From assembly GCF_036116635.1 (NCBI RefSeq), contig NZ_CP107995.1, positions 2,790,001 through 2,854,000 on the forward strand: a DNA stretch of 64,000 nucleotides, in the 5' to 3' direction. The stretch is from Amycolatopsis sp. NBC_00345. Its GTDB lineage: Bacteria > Actinomycetota > Actinomycetes > Mycobacteriales > Pseudonocardiaceae. The position numbers and the translations under genes were made by a program. The notes beneath the pieces are model-generated. The model was not told the DNA's origin, searched no databases, and saw only the letters and a list, made by a program, of their open reading frames with translations. Numbering within the stretch: position 1 is the first letter of the stretch; each line of letters opens with the position of its first letter. Positions 55,984 to 64,000 of this stretch are shown one piece after another.

Positions 55984-57270
55984 TCAGGCGCGAAGGGTGG
56001 CGTGGAGGAGGACGTTGGCGCCGTCGACGAGCTGTCCCGGCGCGGTGTGTTCTTCGGGTGCGTGGCTGATCCCGTCGCGGCTGGGGACGAAGATCATCCC
56101 GACCGGCGCGACGGCGGCGATCATCTGCGCGTCGTGGCCGGCGCCGCTGTGCAGGGCCACGGCGGGCAGCGCGAGGTCCGCCGCGGCCGCTTCGATCGCC
56201 GCCTGCAGCGGCGCGGCGGTCCGGACCGGCGCCGAGCGCATGGTCGTCACGCACGTGACGTCGACCCCGGATTGGCGTGCGGAGCGCGCGGTTTCCTCGC
56301 GCAGCAACGCTTCGACGACTTCGAGCCGGGTCGGGTCGAGGTCCCTGATCTCGGCCGTCAGCCGGGCCCGGCCCGGTACCACGTTCGCCTGTCCCGGCTC
56401 GACGGCGAGGTCGCCCACGGTGCTGACCGCGCACAGCTTCCGGTCGGCCGAGAGCGCTTCGACTCGCAGCACCAGCTTCGCCGCCGCCACGAGGGCGTCG
56501 CGGCGCTGGTCCATCGGGGTGGTTCCCGCGTGGTTCTGCTTGCCCCGCACCTCGAATTCCATGATGGTGCGCCCGACGATGCCGGTCACCACGCCGATCG
56601 GGATCCCCCGGGATTCGAGCACGGGCCCCTGCTCGATGTGCAGTTCGAGGTAGGCCGCCACCGTGCCGGGCGGCCAGACGGCCTCCCCGATCGCGTCCAG
56701 GTCGCCGCCGGCGCGGGCCAGCGGCTCCCGGATCGAGCGCCCCGTCCGGTCGACGGCGGCCGCGGGCGCCTCCAGCTGCCCGGTGACCGCCAGCGAACCC
56801 CAGAAAGGATAGGGGAAAAGGGCGCCTTCTTCATTGGAGAACGCCACGGCAACCGGGGTGTGCCGCATCGGCAGGTCGTGTTCGGTCAGCGTCCGCAGCA
56901 CTTCCAGCCCGGCGACGACGCCGTAGGTACCGTCGAAGCGGCCACCTCGCCGCACCGTGTCGACGTGGGACCCCATCAGCACGACCGGGCCGTCCGGAAG
57001 CGTTTCCCCGGGGTGCAGGAAGAGATTGCCCGCTTGATCCACAGTACTGCCGAGGCCGGCGCGCCCGGCGGCCTCGCGCAAAAACGCACGCGCAGAATCT
57101 TCCGCGGAAGTGAATCCGAGCCTGGACAAACCACCCTCGGGATCGACACCGTAAGTAGCCAATTTATCGAGATCGGCCAGCATTCGTGTTCCATTCACCC
57201 GTACGGCGGATCGATTCGAATCGAAGACCGCTACTGAACGGGCCGATTCCACGGCCGCCAGAAATGACAT
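55984..57270 (-). CDS. M20-family Zn amidohydrolase (N-carbamoyl-L-amino-acid hydrolase/allantoate type)
   Basis: About 428 residues. The dinuclear metal motifs are all visible: MGSHVDTV, RFDGTYGV, FSNEEGALFPYPF, ELHIEQGPVLE, and the C-terminal SHAPEEHT. The lid/dimerisation insert (KQNHAGTTPMDQRRDAL) is present. Family enzymes remove an N-carbamoyl (or ureido) group from amino acids. It is the first gene of the minus-strand cluster operon, 36 bases before MbtH. It may trim a protected or ureido intermediate. The ATG at 57270 has GAGAGGTAG upstream. Confidence 0.88.
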   Translation of the reverse strand: MSFLAAVESARSVAVFDSNRSAVRVNGTRMLADLDKLATYGVDPEGGLSRLGFTSAEDSARAFLREAAGRAGLGSTVDQAGNLFLHPGETLPDGPVVLMGSHVDTVRRGGRFDGTYGVVAGLEVLRTLTEHDLPMRHTPVAVAFSNEEGALFPYPFWGSLAVTGQLEAPAAAVDRTGRSIREPLARAGGDLDAIGEAVWPPGTVAAYLELHIEQGPVLESRGIPIGVVTGIVGRTIMEFEVRGKQNHAGTTPMDQRRDALVAAAKLVLRVEALSADRKLCAVSTVGDLAVEPGQANVVPGRARLTAEIRDLDPTRLEVVEALLREETARSARQSGVDVTCVTTMRSAPVRTAAPLQAAIEAAAADLALPAVALHSGAGHDAQMIAAVAPVGMIFVPSRDGISHAPEEHTAPGQLVDGANVLLHATLRA

Positions 57271-57533
57271 GAAACTACCTCTCACCTGCCCGCACCTTTG
57301 CGGGCAACCCGGACACCGAGCACATCCCGTACTGATTTCCGCCCTGTTCAGCGAGGACTGACGCTCGCCGGGCTCGACGTTCCTCCGGACTATAGCTCGC
57401 ATTTTCCCAACGAAGGAAGGGGATTCCCCACCGCATCCGAGTCGGTAAAATTACCGACAGGCCACAAATTGATCACTGCTAGCTTGAATCGCTACGAAGA
57501 TCTCCAAGATCAGCACATACCGGAGACACGTGA
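57271..57533. promoter_or_regulatory. Divergent promoter region of the NRPS cluster
   Basis: 263 bases between the two diverging cluster operons, clearly less GC-rich than the genes. It holds the palindrome at 57441-57458. No regulator gene is encoded in the cluster, so both operons probably answer to a regulator elsewhere. A TTGATC at about 57469 could be a -35 element for the plus-strand operon, but no convincing -10 is paired with it. Confidence 0.6.
57441..57458. promoter_or_regulatory. Perfect palindromic operator candidate in the cluster promoter
   Basis: GTCGGTAA (57441-57448) and TTACCGAC (57451-57458) are exact inverted copies around AA. It lies 75 bases before the carrier-protein gene and about 170 bases before the M20 gene on the other strand. 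It may control both operons. Confidence 0.6.
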
Positions 57534-57827
57534 ATGGAAAAATCACTCAAGACCGATTTGCCGGTGGATACGAATGCGGACTCGGTCGGCAGCACCGTCA
57601 TCCAGGCCTGGACCGAGGTGCTCGGCAGTCCGCCCGCCGGCCCGGAAACGAACTTCTTCGACTTCGGCGGCCATTCGACCGCCGCCATGAGGATGATCAC
57701 CCGGCTGCGCGCCCGGTGGGACGCCGAGGTGCCGGTCAGGCTCATCTTCGAGCACCCGGTGCTGGCCGACTTCATCACGGCCGCGCAGCGCCTGCTGGCG
57801 GCCGCGCCACCGGAAGAACCGGCGTGA
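57534..57827 (+). CDS. Stand-alone peptidyl carrier protein
   Basis: 97 residues. A phosphopantetheine site is seen in FFDFGGHSTAAMRMITRL (Ser in GGHS). The rest fits a thiolation domain (VGSTVIQAWTEVLGSPPAGPETNFF..., VRLIFEHPVLADFI). It tethers an amino acid or peptide as a thioester. Its stop overlaps the start of the ATP-grasp ligase (GTGA), so the two are likely to work together on one carrier-bound substrate. Ribosome site GGAGA before the ATG. Confidence 0.92.
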   Translation: MEKSLKTDLPVDTNADSVGSTVIQAWTEVLGSPPAGPETNFFDFGGHSTAAMRMITRLRARWDAEVPVRLIFEHPVLADFITAAQRLLAAAPPEEPA

Positions 57828-59101
57828 CCACGTTCGCCGTCGCCTACGACCGCGGCGCGGTCAATGCGGCCGAGGTCGCGCTCAGCCTCGGCGCGCTCGG
57901 CGACCTGGTCTTCGTGGGCCACGAAGCGGGGCCCGCGGGACCGCTCGTGCCGTTGCTGCGCGAGCTGGGCGAGGTCCTCTTCCTGGACGACGGTCTCGAA
58001 CCCGTGCTCACCCGCCTGACCGCGATCGGGATCGACGCCGTGGTGACCTTCAGCGACACCATGATGCCGGTCGCCGCGCGGATCGCCGACCGGCTCGGTC
58101 TCCGGTTCCACCCGGCCCCGGCCGTGGCGCTGCTCACCGACAAGCTGCGTCAGCGCGACGAACTGCGCGCCCACGGCGTCGACGAGGTGCGGGTGCACCC
58201 GGTCCGCCACGCCGGCGACTGGCCGGCCGCGGTGGCCGCGGTCGGCGTGCCCGCGGTGCTCAAACCGTTGCGGGGACAGGGAAGCCGGGACACACACCTG
58301 ATCACCGACGCCGAAACGGGCGCCCGGCTGAGCGCGGACCTGCTGGCGGGCCCCGACCCGGTGGCCGGCCTCGTGCTCGAAGAATTCCTGGCCGGGCGGC
58401 CCAGCGAGCCGTTCGGCGACTACGTCTCGGTCGAGAGCATGACGACCCCGCGCGGGGTCCGGCACCTCGCGGTGACCGGGAAGTTCCCGACCCTGCCGCC
58501 CTTTCGCGAAGTGGGCCAGTTCTGGCCTTCCCCGCTGACGCCGGCGGAAGAGCAGGAGGCCGAGGAGCTGACCGGGCGCGCGCTGACCGCGCTCGGGGTG
58601 CGTTTCGGAGTGAGCCACACCGAGCTCAAGCTGACCGCGGCCGGCCCGCGGATCATCGAGGTCAACGGCCGGATGGGCGGGCACATCAACGACCTCGCCC
58701 GCAGGGCCCACGGCCTGGACATGGTCCAGCTGACCGCGCGGCTGGCGCTGGGGGCCGAGCCGCCCGAAAGGCCGCCCCGGCCCGGGCAGGTCTACTTCCA
58801 GTACAACACCCCGGCCCCGGTCGGCGCCTTCACGCTGCTCGAGACCCTCGGCGTCGACGACGTCCGGCGTGTCCCGGGCGTCACCGGGTACCGGCCGTAC
58901 TTCGAACCCGGCACCGCGCTGCCGGCTTCGGTGATGACGAGGCCGCTCGACCTGATCAGCGGGGTCGCCGCGGACCACGACGAGATGCTGGCCCGGCTGG
59001 CGCAAGTGCTCGAGCGCCTCACGTTCGCGATCGACACCGGCAGCGGCCGGCAGCTGGTCACCGCGGCGGAACTCGGCCGAACGCGGACACCGGTGTGGTG
59101 A
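57824..59101 (+). CDS. ATP-grasp ligase
   Basis: About 425 residues, GTG start inside the carrier-protein stop. It has the ATP-grasp layout: an N-terminal Rossmann-like domain (TTFAVAYDRGAVNAAEV), the central domain with ATP-binding Lys in AVLKPLRGQGSRDTHL, acidic hinge EEFLAGR, and the Mg-binding end PRIIEVNGRMGGHIND. It forms an amide or thioester through an acyl-phosphate. Next to a free carrier protein, it may ligate an amino acid to a carrier-bound acyl group, as in butirosin (BtrJ), or activate an unusual acid. Its partner M20 hydrolase on the other strand could later remove a group. These roles are inferred. Confidence 0.88.
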   Translation: MTTFAVAYDRGAVNAAEVALSLGALGDLVFVGHEAGPAGPLVPLLRELGEVLFLDDGLEPVLTRLTAIGIDAVVTFSDTMMPVAARIADRLGLRFHPAPAVALLTDKLRQRDELRAHGVDEVRVHPVRHAGDWPAAVAAVGVPAVLKPLRGQGSRDTHLITDAETGARLSADLLAGPDPVAGLVLEEFLAGRPSEPFGDYVSVESMTTPRGVRHLAVTGKFPTLPPFREVGQFWPSPLTPAEEQEAEELTGRALTALGVRFGVSHTELKLTAAGPRIIEVNGRMGGHINDLARRAHGLDMVQLTARLALGAEPPERPPRPGQVYFQYNTPAPVGAFTLLETLGVDDVRRVPGVTGYRPYFEPGTALPASVMTRPLDLISGVAADHDEMLARLAQVLERLTFAIDTGSGRQLVTAAELGRTRTPVW

Positions 59102-59135
59102 CGCCGTCCCGGACGGCAGCGGAGAAGGGAAGCCA

Positions 59136-59852
59136 GTGCACGAAACCGCGGTGATCTGCCTGCCGTTCGCGGGCGCGGGCGCGTCGTTCTTCCGGGCCTG
59201 GCAGCCCTTGGCGCCGGAGTCGCTGGACGTGGTCGCGGTCCAGCTCGCCGGCCGCGAGGAGCGGTTCGTCGACGAACCGCACACCGACGTCGCCAGCGCG
59301 CTCGACGACGTCCTGCCCGCCGTCGTCGAACGGATCGAGGGCGCCGGGCGGATCGCGCTGTTCGGGCACAGCCTGGGCGCGGTGCTCGCGTTCGAGCTGG
59401 CCCGGCGCCTCGACCGGCTCGGCGCGCCCCTCACCCGGCTCTTCGTGAGCGGCTCGCCCGGGCCGTGGAGCGGCCGGGAAAGCCGCGCGACCGGCCTGCC
59501 CGACGACGCCTTCCTCGCCCAGGTCGAGCGGTTCTCCGGCTACGCCCACCCGACGCTGCAGCACCCGGAGATGCGTTCGATGCTGCTGCCGATGCTGCGT
59601 GCCGACGTCGAAATGCACGAGAACTACCGCCCGGCCGACGGGCAGGCCCTGCCGATCCCGGTGACCGCGCTGCGCGGGCGCGACGACGAGCTGGTGAGTG
59701 CCGCCCGGATCGCCGAGTGGGCGGGCGCGAGCACCGCCGGCTTCCGCCCGGTCGAGCTGGCCGGCGGCCACATGTACCTGGTGGACCGGGCCGAAGAGGT
59801 GCTCGGCCTGCTCGCCGGCGAACTCGCCGTGGCGGGTGAAAGCGCGCCATGA
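59136..59852 (+). CDS. Type II thioesterase
   Basis: 238 residues, alpha/beta hydrolase of the RifR/TEII group. It starts AVICLPFAGAGASFFRAWQPL, has nucleophile elbow GHSLGAVLAFELAR, the DDELV region Asp and the late His in LAGGHMYLVD. It removes stalled or wrong acyl groups from carrier domains. The GTG start has GGAGAAGG upstream. Its stop overlaps the SDR start (ATGA). Confidence 0.92.
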   Translation: MHETAVICLPFAGAGASFFRAWQPLAPESLDVVAVQLAGREERFVDEPHTDVASALDDVLPAVVERIEGAGRIALFGHSLGAVLAFELARRLDRLGAPLTRLFVSGSPGPWSGRESRATGLPDDAFLAQVERFSGYAHPTLQHPEMRSMLLPMLRADVEMHENYRPADGQALPIPVTALRGRDDELVSAARIAEWAGASTAGFRPVELAGGHMYLVDRAEEVLGLLAGELAVAGESAP

Positions 59853-60673
59853 GGCTGCGCGACAAGGTCATCGTGGTCACCGGGGCCGCCCGGGGCGTCG
59901 GACGCGCTTGTGCGACCGCCTTCGCGCGCGAAGGCGCGGATCTGGTGCTGCTGGACATCGCCGGGGACCTCGACGGCGTCCCGTACCCCCTCGGCTCGGC
60001 GAGCCAGCTGGCCCTCACCGCCGACCTGTGCCGCGAACAGGGCGTCGCCGTGCGGACGCACCACGTCGACGTCCGGAGCGCGCCCCGGATCGCGGCCGCG
60101 GTGGCCGACACCGTCGAGCGGTTCGGCCGGATCGACGTGCTGGTCAACAACGCCGGCATCGCCGCGCCCTCGGGCAAGGCGGTGCACGAAATCGCCGAGG
60201 ACGAGTGGCAGCTGATGATCGACGTCGACCTGTCCGGCGCGTGGCGGGCCATCCGCGCGGTCGCCGGCGGGATGGTCGGCCGGCGGTCGGGCAGCATCGT
60301 CAACATCGCGTCGACGGCGGGACTGGTCGGGTACCGGTACTTCGCCGGCTACGTCGCGGCCAAGCACGGGCTGATCGGGCTCACCAAGGCCGCCGCACTC
60401 GACTACGCCCCCGCGAAAGTGCGGGTCAACGCGCTGTGCCCGGGGTCCATCCGCGACGACGACGCCGTCGAAGGCCGCATGCTCTCGGAGATCGCCCGTT
60501 CGCTGGCGGTCCCCGTCACCGAGCACGAGGCGACCTTCCTCCAGGCGCAGCCGATGAACGCGCTGATCGAACCGGAGGATGTCGCAGCCGCCGCGGTGTG
60601 GCTGGCCTCCGACGAGTCCCGGCAGGTGACCGGCAGCGTCCTGACCGTGGACGGCGGCTTCACCGCTCGATGA
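59849..60673 (+). CDS. SDR oxidoreductase with mycofactocin-type insertion
   Basis: 274 residues. Classical SDR motifs TGAARGVGR, NNAG, Ser in NIASTAG, YVAAKHG, and a C-terminal VDGGF. After beta-2, LDIAGDLDGVPYPLGSAS and the following ~12 residues form an insertion like that of mycofactocin-associated SDRs (DIDSVPYPL-type), which hold NAD tightly and use the redox peptide mycofactocin. In this cluster it may oxidise or reduce a hydroxyl or ketone of a building block. Overlap with the thioesterase gene confirms operon membership. Confidence 0.87.
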   Translation: MRLRDKVIVVTGAARGVGRACATAFAREGADLVLLDIAGDLDGVPYPLGSASQLALTADLCREQGVAVRTHHVDVRSAPRIAAAVADTVERFGRIDVLVNNAGIAAPSGKAVHEIAEDEWQLMIDVDLSGAWRAIRAVAGGMVGRRSGSIVNIASTAGLVGYRYFAGYVAAKHGLIGLTKAAALDYAPAKVRVNALCPGSIRDDDAVEGRMLSEIARSLAVPVTEHEATFLQAQPMNALIEPEDVAAAAVWLASDESRQVTGSVLTVDGGFTAR

Positions 60674-60712
60674 CCCCGGCGTCCGACGCCGTGCATTCCC
60701 AGGAGGATTTCC

Positions 60713-63520
60713 TTGTCCAGTCCGGCACCCCGGTCGAACCCGGCCCGCCGCGCGGGCGCTTCCGGCCACGCCCTGCGGGTTCGCCTCCCCCGCCCGCCGG
60801 CCGAGGCCGCGTTCCGGGCCGCCGTGACCGCGTGGTGGCCGGCCCGCCCGCCCCGGCTGTGGCTGGACCCGGTCCCCGCGGCCGCCGGTTCTCCCACGGC
60901 GGAACGCCGGCTCCGCGCCGAACTGCACCGGCCGATCGAGCCGGGCGGCCCGGTGCTCCGGGCCGTGTGCCTGGTCTACCCGGACGGATCGGCCGACCTG
61001 GTGCTCGTGGCCCGCCGGTCGGCGCTGGACCTGACGTCCTTGCGTCTCATCGCCGACGTCGTCACGGGAACCCTCGCGGCTGCGGCAATCCCGCCGCCGG
61101 CGTCTTCCGCCGACGCGGAAGCGGACTGGAGCGACAGCGCCGAGATCGGCTGGGCCACCTCGGATCCGCGGGCGGGTGACCGCTACGGCCTGGTGGACGT
61201 CACGCTCGGCGAGGCGGGCTCCGGCGCGGTACCGGCATTGGTCGTCGCGGCGGGCCTGGTGCTCAGCCGGTACACCGGGCGGACGACGCAGGAAATCCTG
61301 GTGTGCGCCCCGGAACCGGACCGGCCGGCCGCGGCTCTCGGCTCGTTCGACCGCCTGTCGGTGCCGTCTCTGGACTTCTCGGGCGAGTCGAACCTCGGCC
61401 GGCTGGCCGACCAGGTCACCCGAGCCGCCCCGGCAGCCCGGCCCGCCGGTCAGGCCGTCGCGATCCTCGCGAACGGGGAGACCGCCGAAGACTACGTCGC
61501 CTGCCAGGCCCCGGTGTGCCCCTTGACGCTCGTCCCCCACATAACCGCAGGCCAGCTGACCGTGACCATCCACCACCGGCTCGCGGACGTCGACGACGCC
61601 TCGGCCGAGCGGTTCGCCGCCCACCTCGCGCGGGTGTACGCCCAGGCGCTCGCGAGTGCTCCGGAGCGCGATCCTCGGGACCTCGACCTCGTCGACGACG
61701 CGGAGGCCGCCGCACTCGCCGAACTCGGCCGTTCGCCCCGCCATTCGCCCCGCGAGCCCGGTCGGCATCCGGAACGCATCGAGCGGGTCTTCGCCCGCCA
61801 GGCGGCTGAACGGCCGGACGCGACCGCCGTATCCTGCGACGCCGAAACCCTTACCTACCAACAACTCGACGACCGGTCCACCCGGCTCGCCGCGGGCCTC
61901 GTCGAGCACGGCGTGCGCCCCGGCGACCGAGTCGGCGTCTGCCTCGACCGGGGACTGGACCTGGTGGTCACGCTGCTCGCCGTGCTCAAGGCGGACGCGG
62001 TCTACGTGCCGATGGATCCGGCCCACCCTCGCGATCGCCTCGCCTACACCGTCGCGGACGCGGATCTGCGGCTTGTGGTGGCCGAGGAGGCGGAGCTGCC
62101 GGAGGCGAGCGTCATCAAGGTGACGCCCAAGGCGCTTTCCCTTGGCACGTCGGCACTTCCGGCTCCCTCACGAAGTGCCGACGACGCCGCGTACGTGATC
62201 TACACGTCCGGCTCCACCGGCCGCCCGAAAGGCGTGGTGGTGCCGCACCGCAACGTGCCGGCGCTCCTGGCCGCCACCACCGGCGACTTCGGGCTCGGCC
62301 CGGACGACGTCTGGACGCTGTTCCACTCGAGCGCGTTCGACTTCTCCGTGTGGGAGATCTGGGGTGCGCTGCTCACCGGCGGGCACCTCGTCGTGGTGCC
62401 GTACTGGGTCTCCCGGTCCCCGGCCGAGTTTCGCGCACTGCTCGCGTCCCGGGGTGTCACCGTCCTCAGCCAGACGCCATCGGCGTTCGCCCAGCTGGTG
62501 GCCGCAGACCGGGCTCCGCTCACGCCGTTGCCGCTGCGCCTGATCGTGTTCGGCGGCGAAGCGCTGGATCCGGCCCCGCTGCGCGGCTGGTTCGACCGCT
62601 ACCCCGAGACCCGGTGCCGGCTGGTGAACATGTTCGGCATCACCGAAACGACCGTGCACGTCACGGCGCAGACGATCACCCGCCGCGAAGCGCTTTCCGG
62701 CTCCCGGTCGGTCGGCTCCGCGCTGCCGGGCTGGCACCTGTACGTGCTCGACGAACGCGGCCGTCCCCTGCCGGCCGGCGTGCCCGGCGAGATCCACGTG
62801 GGTGGCGCCGGGGTCGCCATGGGCTACCTGGGCCGGCCGGGTCTCACGGCGGCGCGGTTCCTGCCCGACCCGGTCACCGGCGGCCGCATGTACCGCAGCG
62901 GCGACCGGGGCCGCCTCCTGCCCGACGGCCGGCTGGAGCACCTCGGCCGGCTGGACGACCAGGTCAAGATCCGCGGGTTCCGCATCGAACCCGGGGAGGT
63001 CCGCGGCGTGCTCCGGCAGTGCCCCGGCGTGCGGGACGCCGCGGTCGTGGTCGGCGGCCGCGGTGCGGGTGACACCGCGGCGCTGCGCCTCGACGCCTAC
63101 GTCGTGGTCGACGGGACCACGACGACCGCGATCAGGCAGTGGGCGGCGAAGCTCCTCCCGGAGCACATGCTCCCGGCCACGGTCACGGTGCTGCCCCGGC
63201 TGCCGCTCACGGCGAACGGCAAGTTCGACGTGGCGGCCGTCCCCGAACCGGAATTCGACCACGGCACCGCAACCGTGGACGGCGTGGACGGCGTGGACGG
63301 CGTGGACCCGACGATGCTGAAGATCTGGGCGGAGGTACTGGGCAAACCGGTGGACCCGGACGACAACTTCTTCAGCCTGGGCGGCAACTCGCTCTACGCG
63401 GTCCGCCTCGACGCCGCGATGCAGCAACACGGCCTGCCCGCGCTGCCTTTGCGCCAGCTGTACCTGAACCCGACCATCCGCAAGCTGACAAGCGCTCTCA
63501 AGGACACTCGCGGCCCTTGA
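60713..63520 (+). CDS. NRPS starter: degenerate C-like domain, A, T
   Basis: 935 residues. Start is TTG at 60713 with a perfect AGGAGG seven bases upstream. Residues ~20-340 look like a shortened C domain, but HHxxxDG is replaced by ARRSALD, so condensation should be lost. A (345-830) has IYTSGSTGRPKG; FDFSVWE near 541 and GITETTVH give D-F-W-S-V-G-M-V-H-K, Thr-like, the same as A3 of the large NRPS. T (~885) has the rare form LGGNSLYAV. As a loading module it would offer the first residue to the C-first large NRPS. It is the last gene of the plus-strand operon, with a hairpin at its stop. Confidence 0.9.
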   Translation: MSSPAPRSNPARRAGASGHALRVRLPRPPAEAAFRAAVTAWWPARPPRLWLDPVPAAAGSPTAERRLRAELHRPIEPGGPVLRAVCLVYPDGSADLVLVARRSALDLTSLRLIADVVTGTLAAAAIPPPASSADAEADWSDSAEIGWATSDPRAGDRYGLVDVTLGEAGSGAVPALVVAAGLVLSRYTGRTTQEILVCAPEPDRPAAALGSFDRLSVPSLDFSGESNLGRLADQVTRAAPAARPAGQAVAILANGETAEDYVACQAPVCPLTLVPHITAGQLTVTIHHRLADVDDASAERFAAHLARVYAQALASAPERDPRDLDLVDDAEAAALAELGRSPRHSPREPGRHPERIERVFARQAAERPDATAVSCDAETLTYQQLDDRSTRLAAGLVEHGVRPGDRVGVCLDRGLDLVVTLLAVLKADAVYVPMDPAHPRDRLAYTVADADLRLVVAEEAELPEASVIKVTPKALSLGTSALPAPSRSADDAAYVIYTSGSTGRPKGVVVPHRNVPALLAATTGDFGLGPDDVWTLFHSSAFDFSVWEIWGALLTGGHLVVVPYWVSRSPAEFRALLASRGVTVLSQTPSAFAQLVAADRAPLTPLPLRLIVFGGEALDPAPLRGWFDRYPETRCRLVNMFGITETTVHVTAQTITRREALSGSRSVGSALPGWHLYVLDERGRPLPAGVPGEIHVGGAGVAMGYLGRPGLTAARFLPDPVTGGRMYRSGDRGRLLPDGRLEHLGRLDDQVKIRGFRIEPGEVRGVLRQCPGVRDAAVVVGGRGAGDTAALRLDAYVVVDGTTTTAIRQWAAKLLPEHMLPATVTVLPRLPLTANGKFDVAAVPEPEFDHGTATVDGVDGVDGVDPTMLKIWAEVLGKPVDPDDNFFSLGGNSLYAVRLDAAMQQHGLPALPLRQLYLNPTIRKLTSALKDTRGP
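63275..63307 (+). repeat. 9-bp tandem repeat in the A-T linker
   Basis: GTGGACGGC occurs three times in a row, followed by GTGGAC, coding for (VDG)n between the A and T domains of the starter NRPS. A likely slip-prone, flexible linker that may vary in length between strains. Confidence 0.8.
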
Positions 63521-63535
63521 CGTCCTCAGGGCCGC
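63510..63535 (+). terminator. Hairpin at the end of the plus-strand NRPS operon
   Basis: GCGGCCCT (63510-63517) pairs with AGGGCCGC (63528-63535), with the stop codon in the loop. A GC-rich terminator candidate, no T run. Confidence 0.55.
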
Positions 63536-63604
63536 TGGCGGTCGCTCCGGCGCTGGACCCAGCTGCGGCATCCGGCCTGGCCGCTTGGTCGGCCACTGGT
63601 AGGT

Positions 63605-63870
63605 ATGGCGGGGTGCCCAGTGCGCGCCGCGCCCTCGAACATCGTCGCCCACACCGCGGCCACGAAGCCGTCCGGCACCTCGTCATGCCACAGGTCCGAC
63701 ATGCTGTTCACAACGACCCGCAACCCGAGCCGGTCCGGCCACCGCGAACATCGAAGCCCTGCGCGAACGGATGCCCCGGCACCCCGCGCCAGCGCTCGGC
63801 GAAGATCCGGGCATAGCAGTTGTCGCAGCCTCGGAAACCTCGCGGCAGCCGGTCACCGGGTTCCAGGTCG
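63605..63870 (-). pseudogene. Broken DUF5131 (phage Gp37/Gp68-type) gene
   Basis: Pieces of a DUF5131 protein lie in different frames: ATWNPVTGCREVSE (about 63870-63830), then after a one-base loss GCDNCYARIFAERWRGVPG and HPFAQGFDV (to about 63740), then, after a missing middle segment, RVVVNSMSDLWHDEVPDGF (about 63723 down). The intact family has CxxxC...C radical-SAM-like cysteines and is often phage-linked. So the gene is dead, by at least one frameshift and an internal deletion. It suggests a past insertion at the right edge of the NRPS cluster. Confidence 0.8.
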
Positions 63871-63977
63871 CGCCTGCGTGGCCCGCGGCCGACTCCGCGC
63901 CGGGAACTCGCCTCGGCCACCGGACGTTGTTCAGGTTAGTCGCGGCGACGAGCGAAGCCGCGCCGCCCATCTCAGAG

Positions 63978-64000
63978 CGGGGCCTCACAACGAGGCCCCG
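63978..64000. terminator. Hairpin at the window edge
   Basis: CGGGGCCTC (63978-63986) and GAGGCCCCG (63992-64000) pair perfectly around ACAAC. Probably the terminator of a gene beyond the window. Confidence 0.6.

Overview
The window is very GC-rich and densely packed. It carries actinobacterial hallmark genes: RbpA with a sigma-R-type promoter, an adjacent polyprenol-phosphomannose synthase/apolipoprotein N-acyltransferase pair, an Rpf/transglycosylase-like secreted protein and an ECF42 sigma factor. Gene content and a dif site (which implies a circular chromosome) suggest Amycolatopsis or another member of the Pseudonocardiaceae; this is inference. No rRNA, tRNA or CRISPR array was seen.

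Region 1 (0-16 kb) holds small regulatory modules. They are an ECF42 sigma factor joined without a stop codon to an alpha/beta hydrolase and followed by a YCII/DGPF protein; a TetR gene divergent from an SNF2 helicase and SWIM protein; an SDR; a frameshifted DUF4865 gene; a flavin monooxygenase; an ArsR-luciferase-like pair; a PadR gene with a TIM-barrel hydrolase-like gene; a methyltransferase; and a TetR with an AidB-like acyl-CoA dehydrogenase. Most regulators sit beside a clear palindromic operator candidate.

Region 2 (16.3-17.9 kb) contains a 28-bp sequence matching the actinobacterial dif site, so the window spans the replication terminus. A GHKL/GyrB-like ATPase fragment lies on one side. 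On the other is a tyrosine recombinase gene whose start overlaps an 11-bp perfect inverted repeat.

Region 3 (18-31.4 kb) is mostly housekeeping: a glycerophosphodiesterase, a cell-wall transglycosylase, an Atg22-like transporter, tdk, rbpA, an S9 peptidase, a WXG100/DUF4474 pair, ppm1, lnt and an amidohydrolase.

Region 4 (31.6-63.5 kb) holds two convergent KamA-family radical-SAM aminomutases and a nonribosomal peptide cluster. The minus-strand operon (57.3 to 33.1 kb) reads M20 amidohydrolase, MbtH, PLP fold-II enzyme, NRPS (C-A-T-C-A-T-C-A-T-E), NRPS (C-A-T-C-A-T-TE), MFS exporter, luciferase-like monooxygenase, noncanonical aminomutase. The divergent plus-strand operon reads free carrier protein, ATP-grasp ligase, type II thioesterase, mycofactocin-type SDR, and an NRPS starter with a dead C-like domain (A-T). 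Hand-read adenylation codes suggest a six-residue product of the form Thr-X-Asn-D-Thr-Asn-X. X is an unknown residue read by two nearly identical domains with an unusual Arg at code position 239. The second aminomutase lacks the acidic residues that hold lysine's side chain, so it may supply an unusual beta-amino acid. I could not match the combination to a known compound family. The cluster ends at a broken DUF5131 phage-type gene.
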